From assembly GCA_019828595.1 (NCBI GenBank), contig JAHQRK010000008.1, forward strand, positions 744,001-808,000: a DNA stretch of 64,000 bases, written 5' to 3'. The DNA is from Aphanomyces cochlioides (lineage: Eukaryota; Oomycota; Saprolegniomycetes; Saprolegniales; Verrucalvaceae). The notes under the pieces were generated by a model. It saw only the letters and a list, made by a program, of their open reading frames with translations. It ran no database searches and was not told where the DNA came from. Of the stretch, positions 1-11,769 are shown piece after piece; within the stretch, counting starts at the first letter, position 1, and each line of letters begins with the position of its first letter. The position numbers were made by a program, and so were the translations under genes.

Positions 1-172
1 GGATAAAATCCATCTACACATGATCAAGTAAGTATTCACGTGACGTGGTTGGGAAACCATTAGGGCCTGGTCGCTGTGTGTTCAAGAATGTAAATCGTTC
101 CTGTAATCCAAAAAAGAATCAATATATGTTATGTACAAAATCACACCAAAGTTGTTTGATGTCAAACCCTTA

Positions 173-1474
173 CAGGGAACGACAGTTTAAATGGCCTATG
201 GATTTCCTTCGAAAGTTTAGAATGAAACAATCTGATTGGTCAGCATATTTACGAAGTTCGAATGCAAATCAGCCAATTGGATGGTGGACAGAGAATTTAA
301 ATACTTGTCATCATAAAATTTTTATATTACAGGAATATGAGAATATAGCATTTATCCTGTCTAACATTAAATGTAAGAGTTTTTTTTCGTATACGATCTT
401 GCAAGAATTTAGGTATGAAAGTTCTCTCCTTTGCCATTTAAAAGAGGATCTTACATCCAATCAAATGATCGTTTGAAAGCTGCTTGTGGTTGTGGGACTT
501 TGTGTATCCTCTCTAGACGAGAATCCTTGATCATGCTTGAACAATACTCTAGTGTAACTTTTAGTAGCACTTAGTACTTTTTCAAATAATTTGTTCGCTG
601 TTTCTCGGGGAGACTTGGGGGCTTGGTCAAATAGTTCGGTCATTCGCTGACTTCCATGGATTTGGCGCGCGGGAAACATTATAATGGGTCCCTGTCCTTT
701 ATGTTCGTAAAGTCCAACTGAGTCTAAACCGGACTAAGGTGGGAATTATCTCGCCCGATCATTGCCAGGCTATGACTAAGAAGTTCAAAAGTACTAAGTA
801 GTACTACTAATGTTACGCTTTATATAAACTCAAAGATCAAAGCAAGTATGCATAGTATTAATTAGTAGTACTACGTTCGCTAAGCCTATTAGATGATGGA
901 CATTCGCATACAAAATACTATATTATTCATTAGTAGTACTTCTTGGAATCGCCTTCCTAAACGCTTTTCGCACATCTTCGTCCGAAATTCTGTCCCATGC
1001 AAGTATGGCGCGGTTCACCATGGCCATTCGCTTCATCCTTGCTGTAGGACTCTCAAGGTCGGCATCGTCAAGATCTTCGTCATCGTCGCCTTCAATCTCG
1101 TCCTCAAGCAGCCAGAGGTCTCGCAAGTGTCTCTTGAACGGAGCCATGATGCCGACGTCAAGCGGCTGGCACACAGCAGTTGTGTTTGGCGGGATGGCGC
1201 ACAGGTGACTTCCAAGTTCTTCTTCAATAGCTCCAAAGCAGCCCGGCGCTCGTCCACGGTGCTTGTGCCTATGCAAATCTTGGTATTGAGTTGTGGAGGG
1301 CTCATTTTAATAAATGGAGCGCTGACGCTTGTTACAACTATTTAAATTTCTTAGCGCCAATGACAAAAAATTCCGCCAATTAGAATGGCTCATTTGATCC
1401 CTGCACTTCTATTGGCTATTCAGTTTAAAAATTGCACCTAAACTTCGATAGGCCACTTAAACTGTCGTTCCCTG
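173..1474 (-). mobile_element. Deleted pogo-like (Tc1/mariner superfamily) DNA transposon
   Basis: The left end reads CAGGGAACGACAGTTTAA and the right end is its reverse complement. Similarity between the ends continues for about 27 bp (through TGGCCTAT). Both ends are flanked by TA, the target dinucleotide of Tc1/mariner/pogo elements. Inside, on the minus strand, lies the C-terminal part of a DDE_1 transposase. The DNA-binding and first-aspartate half is missing, so this 1.3-kb copy is an internally deleted, non-autonomous derivative. A 14-bp inverted repeat of GTAGTACTACTAAT around 798-874 suggests a smaller insertion or rearrangement within it. Confidence 0.8.
923..1276 (-). pseudogene. 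Pogo/Tigger-like DDE_1 transposase, C-terminal fragment
   Basis: The translation carries the hallmark of the DDE_1 superfamily endonuclease, PPNTTAVCQPLDVGIMAPFK, which precedes the last catalytic region in pogo/Tigger/Jerky transposases. It is followed by an acidic linker (EGDDDEDLDDADLES) and a helical tail. The family would cut and paste DNA at TA sites. Only about 118 residues remain, against roughly 400-500 for a full protein; the helix-turn-helix and the first aspartates are absent. The open frame continues upstream to about 1305 without a convincing start. It lies within the TIR-bounded element 173-1474 and is surely inactive. Confidence 0.75.
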
Positions 1475-2469
1475 TACGGTATTTCCATACATTTTCCATA
1501 TCTGGCAGTCTCTGACTAGGAATGAGTTGATTGTGCCGTCCCCTAGGGGCGTTGTTCTCCACACGGCGCTCCGCTAAGGAAGGACTTATGAAGTCATGAC
1601 AAAAGCATAATGCATATGGCGAATTCAACGGTAGAAAGCGGCCATAACTATGTATACATTCTGTTCAGAATATGGCCTTACAACTTGTTTGTCAACGGAA
1701 TAACAACGGCAAGATTGTCCACCATTCTTGCATTCGCCGAGGTTCCAATCCAATGGCTTTATTGTCAAAAATTCTGTCAATCTAATGTCTCGGGCGATTA
1801 CCACGTAGGCTGAATTCTATCTTCATCACTCATTTTGCAGTAGTCAACATTGCCCATGAATATGTTGCCACTTCATTTGGAGATACTTACCTTTCTCTCG
1901 TCGAACAAGCATTTTTGGGGACTTGGCCAAGTTGAACAAGCCATGGAAATGAATGATCAGGATGTCCCAAGTACATCAAACAACCGCAGCAATAGATGTA
2001 TTTAATACATCAATTGGTACATGGCATGCCGTCCTTGCTCTTCGACTGCACGCATAATCTTCAGTTTGTAGGCTGTCGTGTAGCTGCGCCACAGTTTGGT
2101 CAAGGTTTCATGCCTTTCTGGCATCCCGTCAAAAACTTTGTGGCCATTAAATGCTGGTTGTCATCCTGCTATTTGAATTTATCCTCATAATTAATATTAT
2201 TAAATTTCAAGGTCTAGTAATAGGGTAGGGTTAATAGGTGGTTCTTATATTTCCCAGACCTCTGTTCTAGTACTATCGATACTTCAAACAGGCATCGCAA
2301 TTTGCTAGGTATTTCGATACACTCCGACATAGCGGTATGTCGTCACTAGTTATGGTCAATGCACTTGACACGTCCTTAGGTACGGCAGTGTAGCTCATGG
2401 AACAACTTCAGTAGGGTCACGCAACTCTAATTGTCCCATTGCCGTTCTTGATAATTTCCCAAGCTCTGT
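1475..2469. other. Gene-free stretch
   Basis: AT-rich sequence with only short open frames that show no recognisable motif. I see no repeat with clear ends and no RNA gene. Confidence 0.5.
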
Positions 2470-2690
2470 TCACGTCGGGTCTGCTCGGGGGGCACTCCGT
2501 TGAGGAGAGCGGTGAGAATACAAGCTAACTACCACGTCAACCAGGGTGGAATAGCTTGAGTGTCTTGGGACTCAATAGCAAACGTTTCGAAGGTCCGTCA
2601 AGACGACGGAATCACCTGAAGGAGGAACAAATGACATTCAAGATGGTGGCACGAAATCAACTTCGCCATATTCGTTCTAAACGGCCCATT
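2470..2690 (+). pseudogene. Relic of the 5' part of the IQ/WW/protease gene
   Basis: This stretch aligns by eye with 21085-21305. Shared blocks include the sequence around AATAGCTTGAGT, TTGGGACTCAAT and the CGAAATCAA of the IQ-motif exon. The relic has lost the reading frame and much of the IQ motif and shows scattered substitutions and deletions. It is an old, decayed duplicate of the start of the gene at 21.2-24.75 kb. Together with the paired CRN copies it points to an ancient segmental duplication. Confidence 0.6.
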
Positions 2691-4313
2691 GTCATACATA
2701 GAAGGTTTGCCAGAGTATAAAATCTCTTTTCTAATTCTTGGCCAGCACCACAGCCTCAGAATCCTTGCTATCCAAACACGTACCATCCGTAGACTCCGCG
2801 ACATAAAGCTCCAACCAGTCAGCTGCAAAAGTGTGCTCCATTATCATCTCATCATACGATAAACTTTCCTCAACGTTAACGGGAAACGTATTTTTTCACC
2901 GACAACCACGCAGTTCAAGGACATTTTCACCATTTTTGACACTGGAAATTTCCATCAATGATTTCAGAGAATGCACCAATCTACATTCTGGAAAGAACTC
3001 TAGAGTTGAAATATTCGACACTGAACAACACACTTCTTGACCTTAAGCAATTTCGAAGGGATATACCTTAGCATGAAAAACATTTGCAAGTATTCAGTGT
3101 CGCTAAAAAATGTCTTCGCTGAAGATCGGAAATGTAATACCAATCCAGTCACATTTTCAAAGACAAAATCAACGGCGAGAGGAAAGCAACTTCCACCTGA
3201 ATGAGTGCTAGACCTCTCGCTATTATTTTTGAGACAGAATCTGGAGACATTAACGCCAGTTGAAAGTGAGGGACGACTTGGATATCTCAAAAACTACGAT
3301 ATGCGTAGCGATCCTGAGCCACCGGTTTGGCTCAGGACTTCGGCTGAATGCTGTAACGCAGTTTACGACTTAGGAAACTAGCGTAAAGCCCCTCAACACC
3401 AACCAAAGCGATGTGACAATAGGATGTGGCTTAAAGTTACAAGGATGTGCTAGATTAGAGTTAAACTGAGATCTAATTCATTCTACAATTTGCCTTCCTC
3501 TGCCTTGTTTGCTACAATATGGATCGACTTGAGTACATAACCCAACCTCAGTCCCAGTACACTGGAGAAGGACCGTATCCCCTGTGCTAGATCTCAACTG
3601 TTTCATTAGCGTGACAACTATTGATAGAACATTTCAAGCAGCCTGGGCTCAAACTGATACAACATGTGAAAGAGACGAAATATACCGCGAGTAAACCAAA
3701 TACAACCGACAAATGGTGCAAAATTCCTTTGAGGAGAGAGTATTTGCATACCCAAATGGATCAGTTTGATTTTCACTCATCTTTTTCTATCAACAATATC
3801 GACAAGCATTCCAAAAGCTTTGTCGGTGCCACAATCATACCTTCAAAGAAAAATGAAAGGCTTCTTTGCGCTACGTAGTCTTAATTGGGGAAATGAGTAT
3901 TTGGAGCTACTTCAAATTGGCGCTCGCTGTCAAGATGCTGATATGGTTGAAATCAAGCTTTGATTCGGTCTGAAAATCGTGATTATCGGACGATATCGTG
4001 GTTGATTGTACCCAACAATATGAGGATTTTTTACGGGGTGCCTTTTGGAATTTTTCAGATCCCTATACTTGATAATCTCACATTGGAATATTAGCCAGAT
4101 GAGAAAGAGGAGCCGCGCCTGGTAAAGACTTCGGCGCTGAGGAAAACTGGTTTGGTGGGTGAGATTGTACGAAATGGGCGTTTTGTTTTCGCCTCAAGGT
4201 CAAAGTTAACTCTATATGGCTACAACGGTCTTCGACTGACGAGGATATATCTTGAGTTCTTCTTATAAGTCTCGGTCAAACGTATTCTGTACTCGAATCT
4301 TACATGGATAGGA
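2691..4313. other. Gene-free stretch
   Basis: Only short, low-complexity open frames. No recognised domains, no clear terminal repeats, no RNA gene seen. Confidence 0.5.
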
Positions 4314-4530
4314 TCAAGCTTTTCTATTGCATCTTGATCGACAGTTGCATCTTTGCACTTGAGCGTTCATATCCATCGCATTCTCGCTCCAAGGGCTCAG
4401 TTTGTTAAGCAGAGAGAGTGTGGATTCAATCTGACGATATGACAGGATGCTAATCATCCATGTAATTGAGTCTAGATGTTCACAAGAAGGACAGAGGCGT
4501 CGTAGTAGACCCATTAAGAAAATTGCAACT

Positions 4531-6430
4531 TCAAGCAAACTTGCGTTCATCATCCTCGTCAAATCTATCAATTGGATTAAATTCTTCGCCAGCCTCTAGT
4601 AGAATCAGATTTCTTAGATCACTTTCAACCATAAATATTCGGCATGTGCTACCACGATAAAGATTTGTACATTTAGAGCGTGACCTCGAGAAACTTGGTC
4701 GACAAACTTGCTTATTGAAAATTTTATAATAGTGCACCGACATGTGTGGCTAAACGATGGATGTTTTCTTCATTCGGGTCAAAGCTGTACATACTAATCA
4801 AGCTCTTCAGCTCAAGAGTCAGTTCTGCGCTGCTTGAGATATAAAGGATTGACCTTGTGAGAATTTCAGCATCCAAGCTTCGTAGCTGTGGATTTGCTGC
4901 TTCCACTTCCATCAAATCAATCCAAAGAGGCTTCCAATTGTGGATGATCACGTTCGATCTCCGTGGGCTATGTTCATTTCGTGGAGCTTCCACAACAACC
5001 TAAAGAGGCCTGTGACATCCGATTGATTCTTAGGTCGAGGATGTGGTATCCCAACAGAAGATAGCAACAACGCCGCACCACCAGTTGCTTCACGGCACAT
5101 ACCCACAGCGTGAGTTGTCAGACCTGACTCATGTGCCTTGGTTAAAGCCTCTGCCTCTTGATAGAGAACATCGATGTCGCCTTCTTGCACAATCTTCAGT
5201 GCATAAACGTCTCCATCTTTCGCTACCTTGAATACGCGACCATAAGCACCGCTGCCGAGATACGCATCATTCTCGATGCTTACTTCCAGCAGACTACAGG
5301 CATTGGTCAGCAACGCCACCCACGGAGACACCCTTGCAGCTATAAACTTGTCAAGCAAAGCTTTTGAGCCACCATCGATCCAATTCGCCTTCTCAACTTT
5401 AGCAATGACAGTCTTGTAGCTCTGGATCAACCAAAAGGAGCTTCGGTCAAATAGAATAGTGCTTGCGATCCCTTCGGGATTAAGATTCAGCAGATACCGA
5501 GCAACTTGACCAAAATGCATCTACTGATATTTTGAGCTTGCTTTCAAAGAGAATGACGCAATCCCACAAATCCTGGTCTACATCACCGAATCGAAACAAA
5601 GGCAAGCAATTAGATGCATCATTTCGTTCGTCTTTGGCTTTATACATCCCCAAGTGGGTCGCAAATCCATTCGGCTTGAGATGTGTAGACTCTGAACCAG
5701 CACCTGTTTGTTGTAACCACTGTCTTTTACTCTTGGCAAACGTCATGCCATAATTGGCCAGGATTGCATTGAAATACAGAACAACGAAGGCGTCAAACGC
5801 ATCTTCCTTGTCAATGGCATTAACCTCGTCTTGTTCAGTTTGGGACCAAAAGGGCTCTTCGCTGGCCACAGGTACCACATCACAAATACATCCCATATTC
5901 TTCAACTTCTTGTGATCATTTTCACCCAATTTTCCATTTGTGCGGTTGTTGCTTCGTTGCTTGTGTCGTAAATTAGCTTCAAAAATGTTTTAGCCGTTGC
6001 ATTCCACGGAGGACTTTACTTTGAAACTCTAAAAACTGAGTGTGTGGCATAGGCTCAACGACTGCTCCATCTGGAACCACCACCAACTCGCGGAACTCGC
6101 GGAAGAACCACCAAAATATGAATTTGACCCGCCTTCGGGGGGTTGTCATCATGGAAATATCTGTAAAGTTCCCGCGTTGGCAGCAACTTTTTATCGTCGC
6201 TGGTATAGTACGGCAAGGTAGCGTTTCCTTCAACGGGTTGAGAAAGGACTTCCAAATCTGGGTCGACGTCTGTCAGCCATGTATGATCCTCCAACGCCAC
6301 ATACAGCTGTAGGTCCTTTATAATCGATTTCCTCCATGATCATCTTCTTGAGCTGACCGACCAACTGAACAGCTTCAATTTCCACAGGGAAAGGTGTCCT
6401 ATCGCCGACAGCAATGTCTATCTTAGGTGA
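4531..6430 (-). pseudogene. Crinkler (CRN) effector pseudogene with kinase-type C-terminus (copy 1)
   Basis: Read on the minus strand, the order is that of a CRN protein. First comes the ubiquitin-like header (about 6430-6300), then a DWL-type region with TWLTDVDPDL and a HVLV-like end ILVV (about 6300-6055), then a middle region starting MGENDHKK (5929-5480). A protein-kinase-like region follows, with glycine loop GSGAYGRVFKV, lysine strand YALKIV and catalytic-loop HGD (5520-4948), then a C-lobe piece (to 4724) and a tail (to 4531). The pieces sit in different frames, so the gene is broken at several points, including one between header and DWL that is shared with copy 2. No start codon is visible. 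CRNs are cytoplasmic/nuclear oomycete effectors or inter-organism conflict proteins. This copy cannot make a full product. Confidence 0.8.
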
Positions 6431-6680
6431 ATGTGATTTTGAGTTCAGAACGCACTATTATTGGTCGAAAATATGACTATTTATTGACTTAACCGACACA
6501 GTTCTTTTTATCTTCACACTCAACGCTTGATTGATTACTTCCTACGATTGTGATAATACTGTCACCTTTGTTTCCCACGAAAATGAAGGAGGTAATGAAT
6601 TCACACTGACAACGACATTGATAGAGTAATAAAATTGATAATCTACACCAGGATATAAAAGCACATTGACAATTACATTA

Positions 6681-7137
6681 GGGGTAATCAAAGCGTAATT
6701 TTATTCAAATTAAAAGCAACAATATTGAAAGAAAAAAAACACTCCAAGAAAAAGTGACCTTGAGCAGGGGGAATCAAAGTTGAAGCAAAATGGTCAGTGA
6801 AAATGAAAGTTGTTTAAACCACATAAGACGATGCCGCCGATGTCAGTAAAGACTCTATCCTTACAGCTATCAAGGTTTGTGTTATGTAGCTTGCTCTTCG
6901 GCATCCGTTGATGCTGCTTAAGCTCCACAGAGCCTTGTCTTGGAAGAGGCATCTTCATGAATGGATCATAATACCAATTGACTATGCTATAATAAAGCTC
7001 ATGTTTAACCAATAAAGCTGCTTTTATTTTTAAAAGCACGCTCTAATTTCTCAACTCAAATAAAGCGGATTTTTCGTTATTTTATTTCAGAAATAAAAGC
7101 GAGCCGAAAATTTTAAAGCGAGAGCTTTGATTACCCC
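6681..7137. mobile_element. MITE with 14-bp TIRs and TA flanks
   Basis: Perfect inverted ends GGGGTAATCAAAGC (6681-6694) and GCTTTGATTACCCC (7124-7137), each flanked by TA. The 457-bp interior has no transposase but many scattered AAAGC/GCTTT words near both ends, as in subterminal repeats. Probably a non-autonomous Tc1/mariner-type element lying upstream of the dead CRN copy. Confidence 0.75.
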
Positions 7138-8046
7138 TATTGATAGAGTTAACAAAATGATAAATTACACTTTAAGTTTACGAAGGCTCCAAAATATTCT
7201 CGATAAGTGGTTGAGCTAAAATCATGTGTTGACTAGAAATGCACAGCGTACGAGGCGCATTAATTTCTAGTGGAGAAACAACCCAAGCGAGTTGACGACT
7301 CGTCATTGAGGACAAAAATTGATGAAATATGATTTAATCAATAAAGTATAATATTTAATCGTGTTCTTCCAACGTGTAGAAGTGCGTCAGACCCCAGGTA
7401 GCCGCGCCTTCATTACTTGAACATGACATTTGCTTCTACAACTGGATGAATATGCTCAAATGCGGTTTGTGTTAAGTTGAAATATCAAACACGCTTAGGT
7501 ACATGGGAAATCTAGTAGTATTTCACAAACATAAATAGTTAAAGATGTCCTACAACACTCGTCCTGTCCGAAAATGAACATATTATATCTTTATGTCCAA
7601 GTCAATTCTTAAAGTTTTAACGAATAGGTGTTACGTGATAAAGCTGAATCACATTCGCTCTGAATGCTTCCATGATTATTTTCAATACAAATGCCTAATA
7701 TCCGAGAATGCATGATAGTTCACATTGAGGAAAATGTGATTCTCAAAAATAACACCCAATAGAAAAATAATCTCAAAAATATCACATTTGCCTGCGATGT
7801 GAGCATTTACACACCTTTCTTTGTCCAGAAAATTCACGAAAATTTATTCTTTTGAGGCACATCCAAGTAGTTTTCGAGTATGACCGGAGCCAATCAGAAT
7901 CGTTTCCGTCGTGTTTAAAATTAATTTTTCAAAACATGATGGAGGATCGTGTTTCCATCGTTATTTGGTTAACAGCCAATCAGAGAGAGGTCCATACATC
8001 GAACTGACAAATCAGTGCGGACAAGTACCCATTTAAACGGGAGGGG
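7138..8046. other. Gene-free stretch
   Basis: AT-rich, short open frames only. A small imperfect inverted repeat (AATGTGAT... ATCACATT, about 7733-7790) is the only structure seen. Confidence 0.4.
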
Positions 8047-8096
8047 TGAATATACAAAATGACGATGAACCACTTTTTCGTCATTTTGTATATTCA
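8047..8096. repeat. Perfect 19-bp hairpin
   Basis: TGAATATACAAAATGACGA (8047-8065) is followed after 12 nt by its exact reverse complement (8078-8096). No gene ends here, so it is more likely the remnant of a palindromic element than a terminator. Confidence 0.7.
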
Positions 8097-8224
8097 ACAA
8101 CGAATTCCTCTTACAGCATTTTTGCAAAATATTGACCAAACGAATACATTCGATCATTTGTCTCATATTATGACTTGAAGTGTTCAATATGCGCCGCATC
8201 GATTTTCAATGTCCTTTTGTCATT

Positions 8225-8335
8225 CACATACCTCTCGCACAGATCACTTGACAGTTTATCTTAGAGTTATCAGTCGTACTAATTTGCGTAGCACGTGTGC
8301 TCTTAGGCCAACATTGTGGCGATTTTTCTGCACAG
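8225..8335 (+). repeat. Decayed copy of 20875-20985
   Basis: Shared words with the region upstream of the IQ/WW/protease gene include CAGTTT, TCTTAGAG, GTGCTC, TTGTGG and the run ending TTTTTCTG, in the same order and spacing. It is probably another relic of the same old segmental duplication as the CRN pair. Confidence 0.5.
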
Positions 8336-8360
8336 ATATAACGTCCAACTGCTATAGTGC

Positions 8361-8410
8361 ACTTCACCATTTGCCGGTTTAGTTCGCTTAACTATTTCGT
8401 ACATTTGCAA
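8361..8410 (+). mobile_element. Terminal fragment of the 677-bp palindromic MITE family
   Basis: CACCATTTGCCGGTTTAGTTCG, followed by TTAAC and TTTCGTAC-ATTTGCAATA, matches the left terminus of the elements at 42742 and 45152 with a few changes. The rest of the element is missing. Confidence 0.7.
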
Positions 8411-8500
8411 TACTCAAAAATTGGAGCGAGTTTGGGGAGGGCTGACATCATATTTCCAAGCAAGTTTCAAATGGAAAATTTATCCATCCCAGTCCATAAA

Positions 8501-8946
8501 ATTATGGCACTCTTTTAAGGGAACCCCCATGACTGTTTTAAGCCCTGATACAAATTCTTAGTCTAGACGTGTTCAAAATTTTGACACAAATCTAATCGAA
8601 CCCCCATATTTTTTCCAAGACTTTTTAAATTTAGAAAATTATTTTAAGTTTACAGTGACTTTGAAATGTGGCGAAGTACATCCGGAAGACCTAAGGTAAG
8701 CCACAGGGTTGCGTGCACACCGCGCGGGGGTTAAGGTGGTTTGGGGTCAGGCCTATTTCATTTTCCTTGTAAATCATTATAAGCTATAAAGGCGGTAAAA
8801 GCGCTCCTTGCAGTCAGCAGCAGAGTATTCCTTGGTTATACACTGTGCAAGGAAATTGTAACGAATGTTTTGAACACGTCTAGACTAAGAATTTGTATCA
8901 GGGTTTAAAACAGCCACTGGGGTTTCCTTAAAAGAGTGCCAAAATC
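8501..8946. mobile_element. Palindromic MITE with ~78-bp inverted arms
   Basis: The left arm (8501-8578) contains TGGCACTCTTTTAAGG and GTCTAGACGTGTTCAAAA. The right arm (about 8867-8946) is its reverse complement with a few mismatches. The ~290-bp centre has no recognisable coding sequence. A foldback element; the family is undetermined and no clear target duplication was seen. Confidence 0.7.
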
Positions 8947-10577
8947 ATTGGATATTCACACAAAACGCGCAACAAGCTTCTGATTGAGTCAAAATATCCT
9001 CAAAATTTCAATACAAATATCAATATAGCACATTCACTCCTTCAAGGAACGACTAAAATTCTCATCTATGGACACAGTTGGAATCGGGGAGCCTACGTTT
9101 CAGTGTCGAACGGGACGTAAGAAAGCATTCACATTAGATCAGAGTTCAGTTGATCAAACGTGTCCTTGGAATAAGTCGGATCACTGCAACAAAAGCGCTT
9201 AAAGTAGCTAAATTAGTGTTGATTGAACAGCCTCTCAATTTCTGTAAACCTCTTATACCTAATTTAGCATATTACATGCAAACAATATTACTTTACATAT
9301 TGTGGTTTTAATAAAAAACTGGAGTCGTGCAGAATAAATTTTGACATAAGCAAACTGACGCAACAATTGACGAATACAAATTTCAAGTGAAAAGAAATTG
9401 AATGTTTCGAATATGTTTTCAAACATTTAAAGCGTTTTAAATTACACTATTTAATGGTCACTATCGAGGTCAATAAAAGAAAATGTTTGCGTAAAATTTA
9501 AATAGTGTATGCGTCAATTAATTGAAACATTTTCAAAACAAAATCAAATTTCCAGTTTTGGACCCAAACGACAATATATTTCAGCCAATCAATAGTTAAT
9601 AAAAGTTCTGCGGTGTTTAATTAGCCAAAAACACGAGTCATGAGACAGCGACTCTTACGTGCAAGTCTCAAATGGCAATCGAAAATGCCTTTATTGATTT
9701 CAAAAGGCAGGCAATCATCAGCACACTTGAGACTACCTTAGAGTTTAGTGTTTGTTCTAAGGGTGTTTAAATTGATGGTAATTAACTTTCGCCTGAATGA
9801 AGTTGTTATTATAAGTGACTCTGGAGACAAATTTGAATTTGAATTGGCTCTTTGAAAATGCTGCATGTTCACACGTACTAGCTGTTGTTCTTTTGAAACA
9901 CACTTTGCATGTAGACCTTCACGTTAGTTTATATAAGCTCAGTAGTGATGGTGATATCAATTTACTATTACACCACACGATGACCGATTGAGTATATGCG
10001 TATGGCTCATGGCACATCTGATGTCTGGACAAGTTCCTGTGGCATTTCATCGTATGAATCACTCACTACAGGCTTGCTCGTAGCAAAAGCAATTTGCCCC
10101 CATCTCAATAAGTTCTAAAGGATTGCAGTAGCGTATGACATATCTCTAATATAACGATGAGTGATAAAACCACGCTAGTAGTTTCCAGCCATAAGTTGAA
10201 ATGAAACATCGCGTTGCGTGGACAGAATGAAGAGGGAATACAACACCTCAACTGCTCAACGCTTCTCACTATCTTAGCTTGTTGTGCTGCAATTCCTAGC
10301 AATAGATTCTTCATCATATTGCATCTTATCTACGACTCGTCAAACGTCAGTCAGGGTCAGAATGTGTTTTGCTCCCTGGTTCTCTTGATGCTATTTTTGG
10401 GATTTTCTCGAAATGTGATTGGCTCGTTTTCCCGCAGAAAAATCCTTCTGTGGATTGCATTCCATTCTCATTCCACTCAAAATTTATTTTATTTCATACA
10501 AAACGTAGTACTACAAATAATTAAATCATGAAAAGAATTTTGATTATTTTGGAAAATACAGGACAAATTTTCTGTGG
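8947..10577. other. Gene-free stretch
   Basis: AT-rich with short unconvincing open frames. Imperfect inverted sequences around 9380-9535 hint at another decayed foldback element, but its ends cannot be defined. Confidence 0.4.
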
Positions 10578-10759
10578 ATGCATACAAACGGCAATATTTG
10601 TCTGATGTTTTCCGGAGAATGTGCATTCACATCGGACCGTTCAATATGTCCAAGAGAAAGGCCATCACTAGCGGCGCCTGCTCAGGGAACGGTGCGCTCG
10701 CCTGGGCACCCATTGCTTGCGGAGAGACTGGGCAATAACGTCGAAGCTGTGGGGAATTT

Positions 10760-11262
10760 GACCGACGAGGTCGCCCATCACCAAGACTCTACAACGAACA
10801 AGTTAACGACCCATGGATCGTAGACCTACGAGCTTATCTAGAGGATGGCGCAATCACCCTTGATCCTTACCTACAAAACTTGGTCGTCCGAAACAGTCAG
10901 CAATACCTTATGCAACAGGGCATCATCTGTCGCTATGTAACTATCAAGACTCCATTAAGAAACCCGGAGCTCATCATCGTTCCAGTGATCCCGCACTCCC
11001 TAGTCGAGGAAGTCCTCTATGCAAGTCACGCATCTCCTGTCTCAGAACACCTCAGACTCCTGAAAACTTGCGAAAGATCCGTCGGACTGCCTATTGGTTA
11101 AACTGGCAACTCAATTGCGAGGAATATGTCTCGAAATGTCCCGACTGCAATCGTGCCAAAGGCGATCGACCTTGGAGACAGGGTCCGATGCAAAGGATGC
11201 CGATCTATTCGTTGCGAGATCCCTTCGGTGTATTGGTTGTCGACGCATTGGGTCCCTTACCC
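10760..11262 (+). pseudogene. Ty3/gypsy retrotransposon integrase zinc-finger fragment
   Basis: The reading frames give the end of a reverse transcriptase/RNase H connection and then an integrase H2C2 finger. The two histidines are in HASPVSEHL and the cysteine pair is in KCPDCNRAKG, followed by the start of the integrase core, FGVLVVDALGPLP, whose aspartate would be catalytic. The fragment is broken by a frameshift near 11085 and stops abruptly at about 11262, where Harbinger transposase sequence begins. No LTRs were seen. It is a truncated dead retroelement fragment. Confidence 0.75.
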
Positions 11263-11742
11263 AGGGTCCTTTTCAGATAAGAAGATATGAAAAGTGTCAA
11301 CATTTGGCCAAACTGTGCGTACCTTACTCCCCCAGGCTGCTTCTTAGTTGGAGATTCCGGCTACACCTTATTCCCCTGGTTGCTCACCCCCTACCAGAGT
11401 CGCGAGGAAGGCGGCTCGTTGACGCTCGGTCAAAAGCGTTTCAATTATCGGCACTCAGCCACAAGAATGCCCATCGAATGTGCTTTTGGCAGACTGAAGG
11501 AACGATTCCGAATGCTGAAGTGTGTGATGAGCGAGAAGACCATCCATCGCACGGCGAAACCCATTATGGCCTGCTTCGTCTTGCACAACATGATGCTCTC
11601 ACTGAACGACAATCTTTTTGACTCATCGACTGACAAAAACACCCACTTTCAACCTTGCGATCCAACCGACGTTGAAACGTCGTCGCTTCTCCGCCGTATT
11701 GCCATTGCTAAACGAGACACTACTTGTAAATGCATGAAATAG
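11263..11742 (+). pseudogene. PIF/Harbinger transposase (DDE_Tnp_4), C-terminal part
   Basis: The sequence starts with the family motif GSFSDKK (frame 2, with an internal stop). It then shifts frame into PPGCFLVGDSGYTLFPW, which holds the second catalytic aspartate, and IECAFGRLKERFRML, which holds the catalytic glutamate. It ends with the usual CFVLHNMM helix. The first aspartate and the N-terminal helix-turn-helix are missing, replaced by gypsy sequence immediately upstream, so the gene is a chimera of two transposons and is inactive. A probable partner ORF lies tail to tail at 11770-12237, as in Harbinger elements. Confidence 0.8.
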
Positions 11743-11769
11743 ATTCAAGAGTCTCTTAGAATATATAAT

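Noticed and set aside
45..476. 143-codon open frame near the left edge
   Set aside because: It crosses the left TIR of the pogo-like element and has no recognisable sequence, so it is probably chance.
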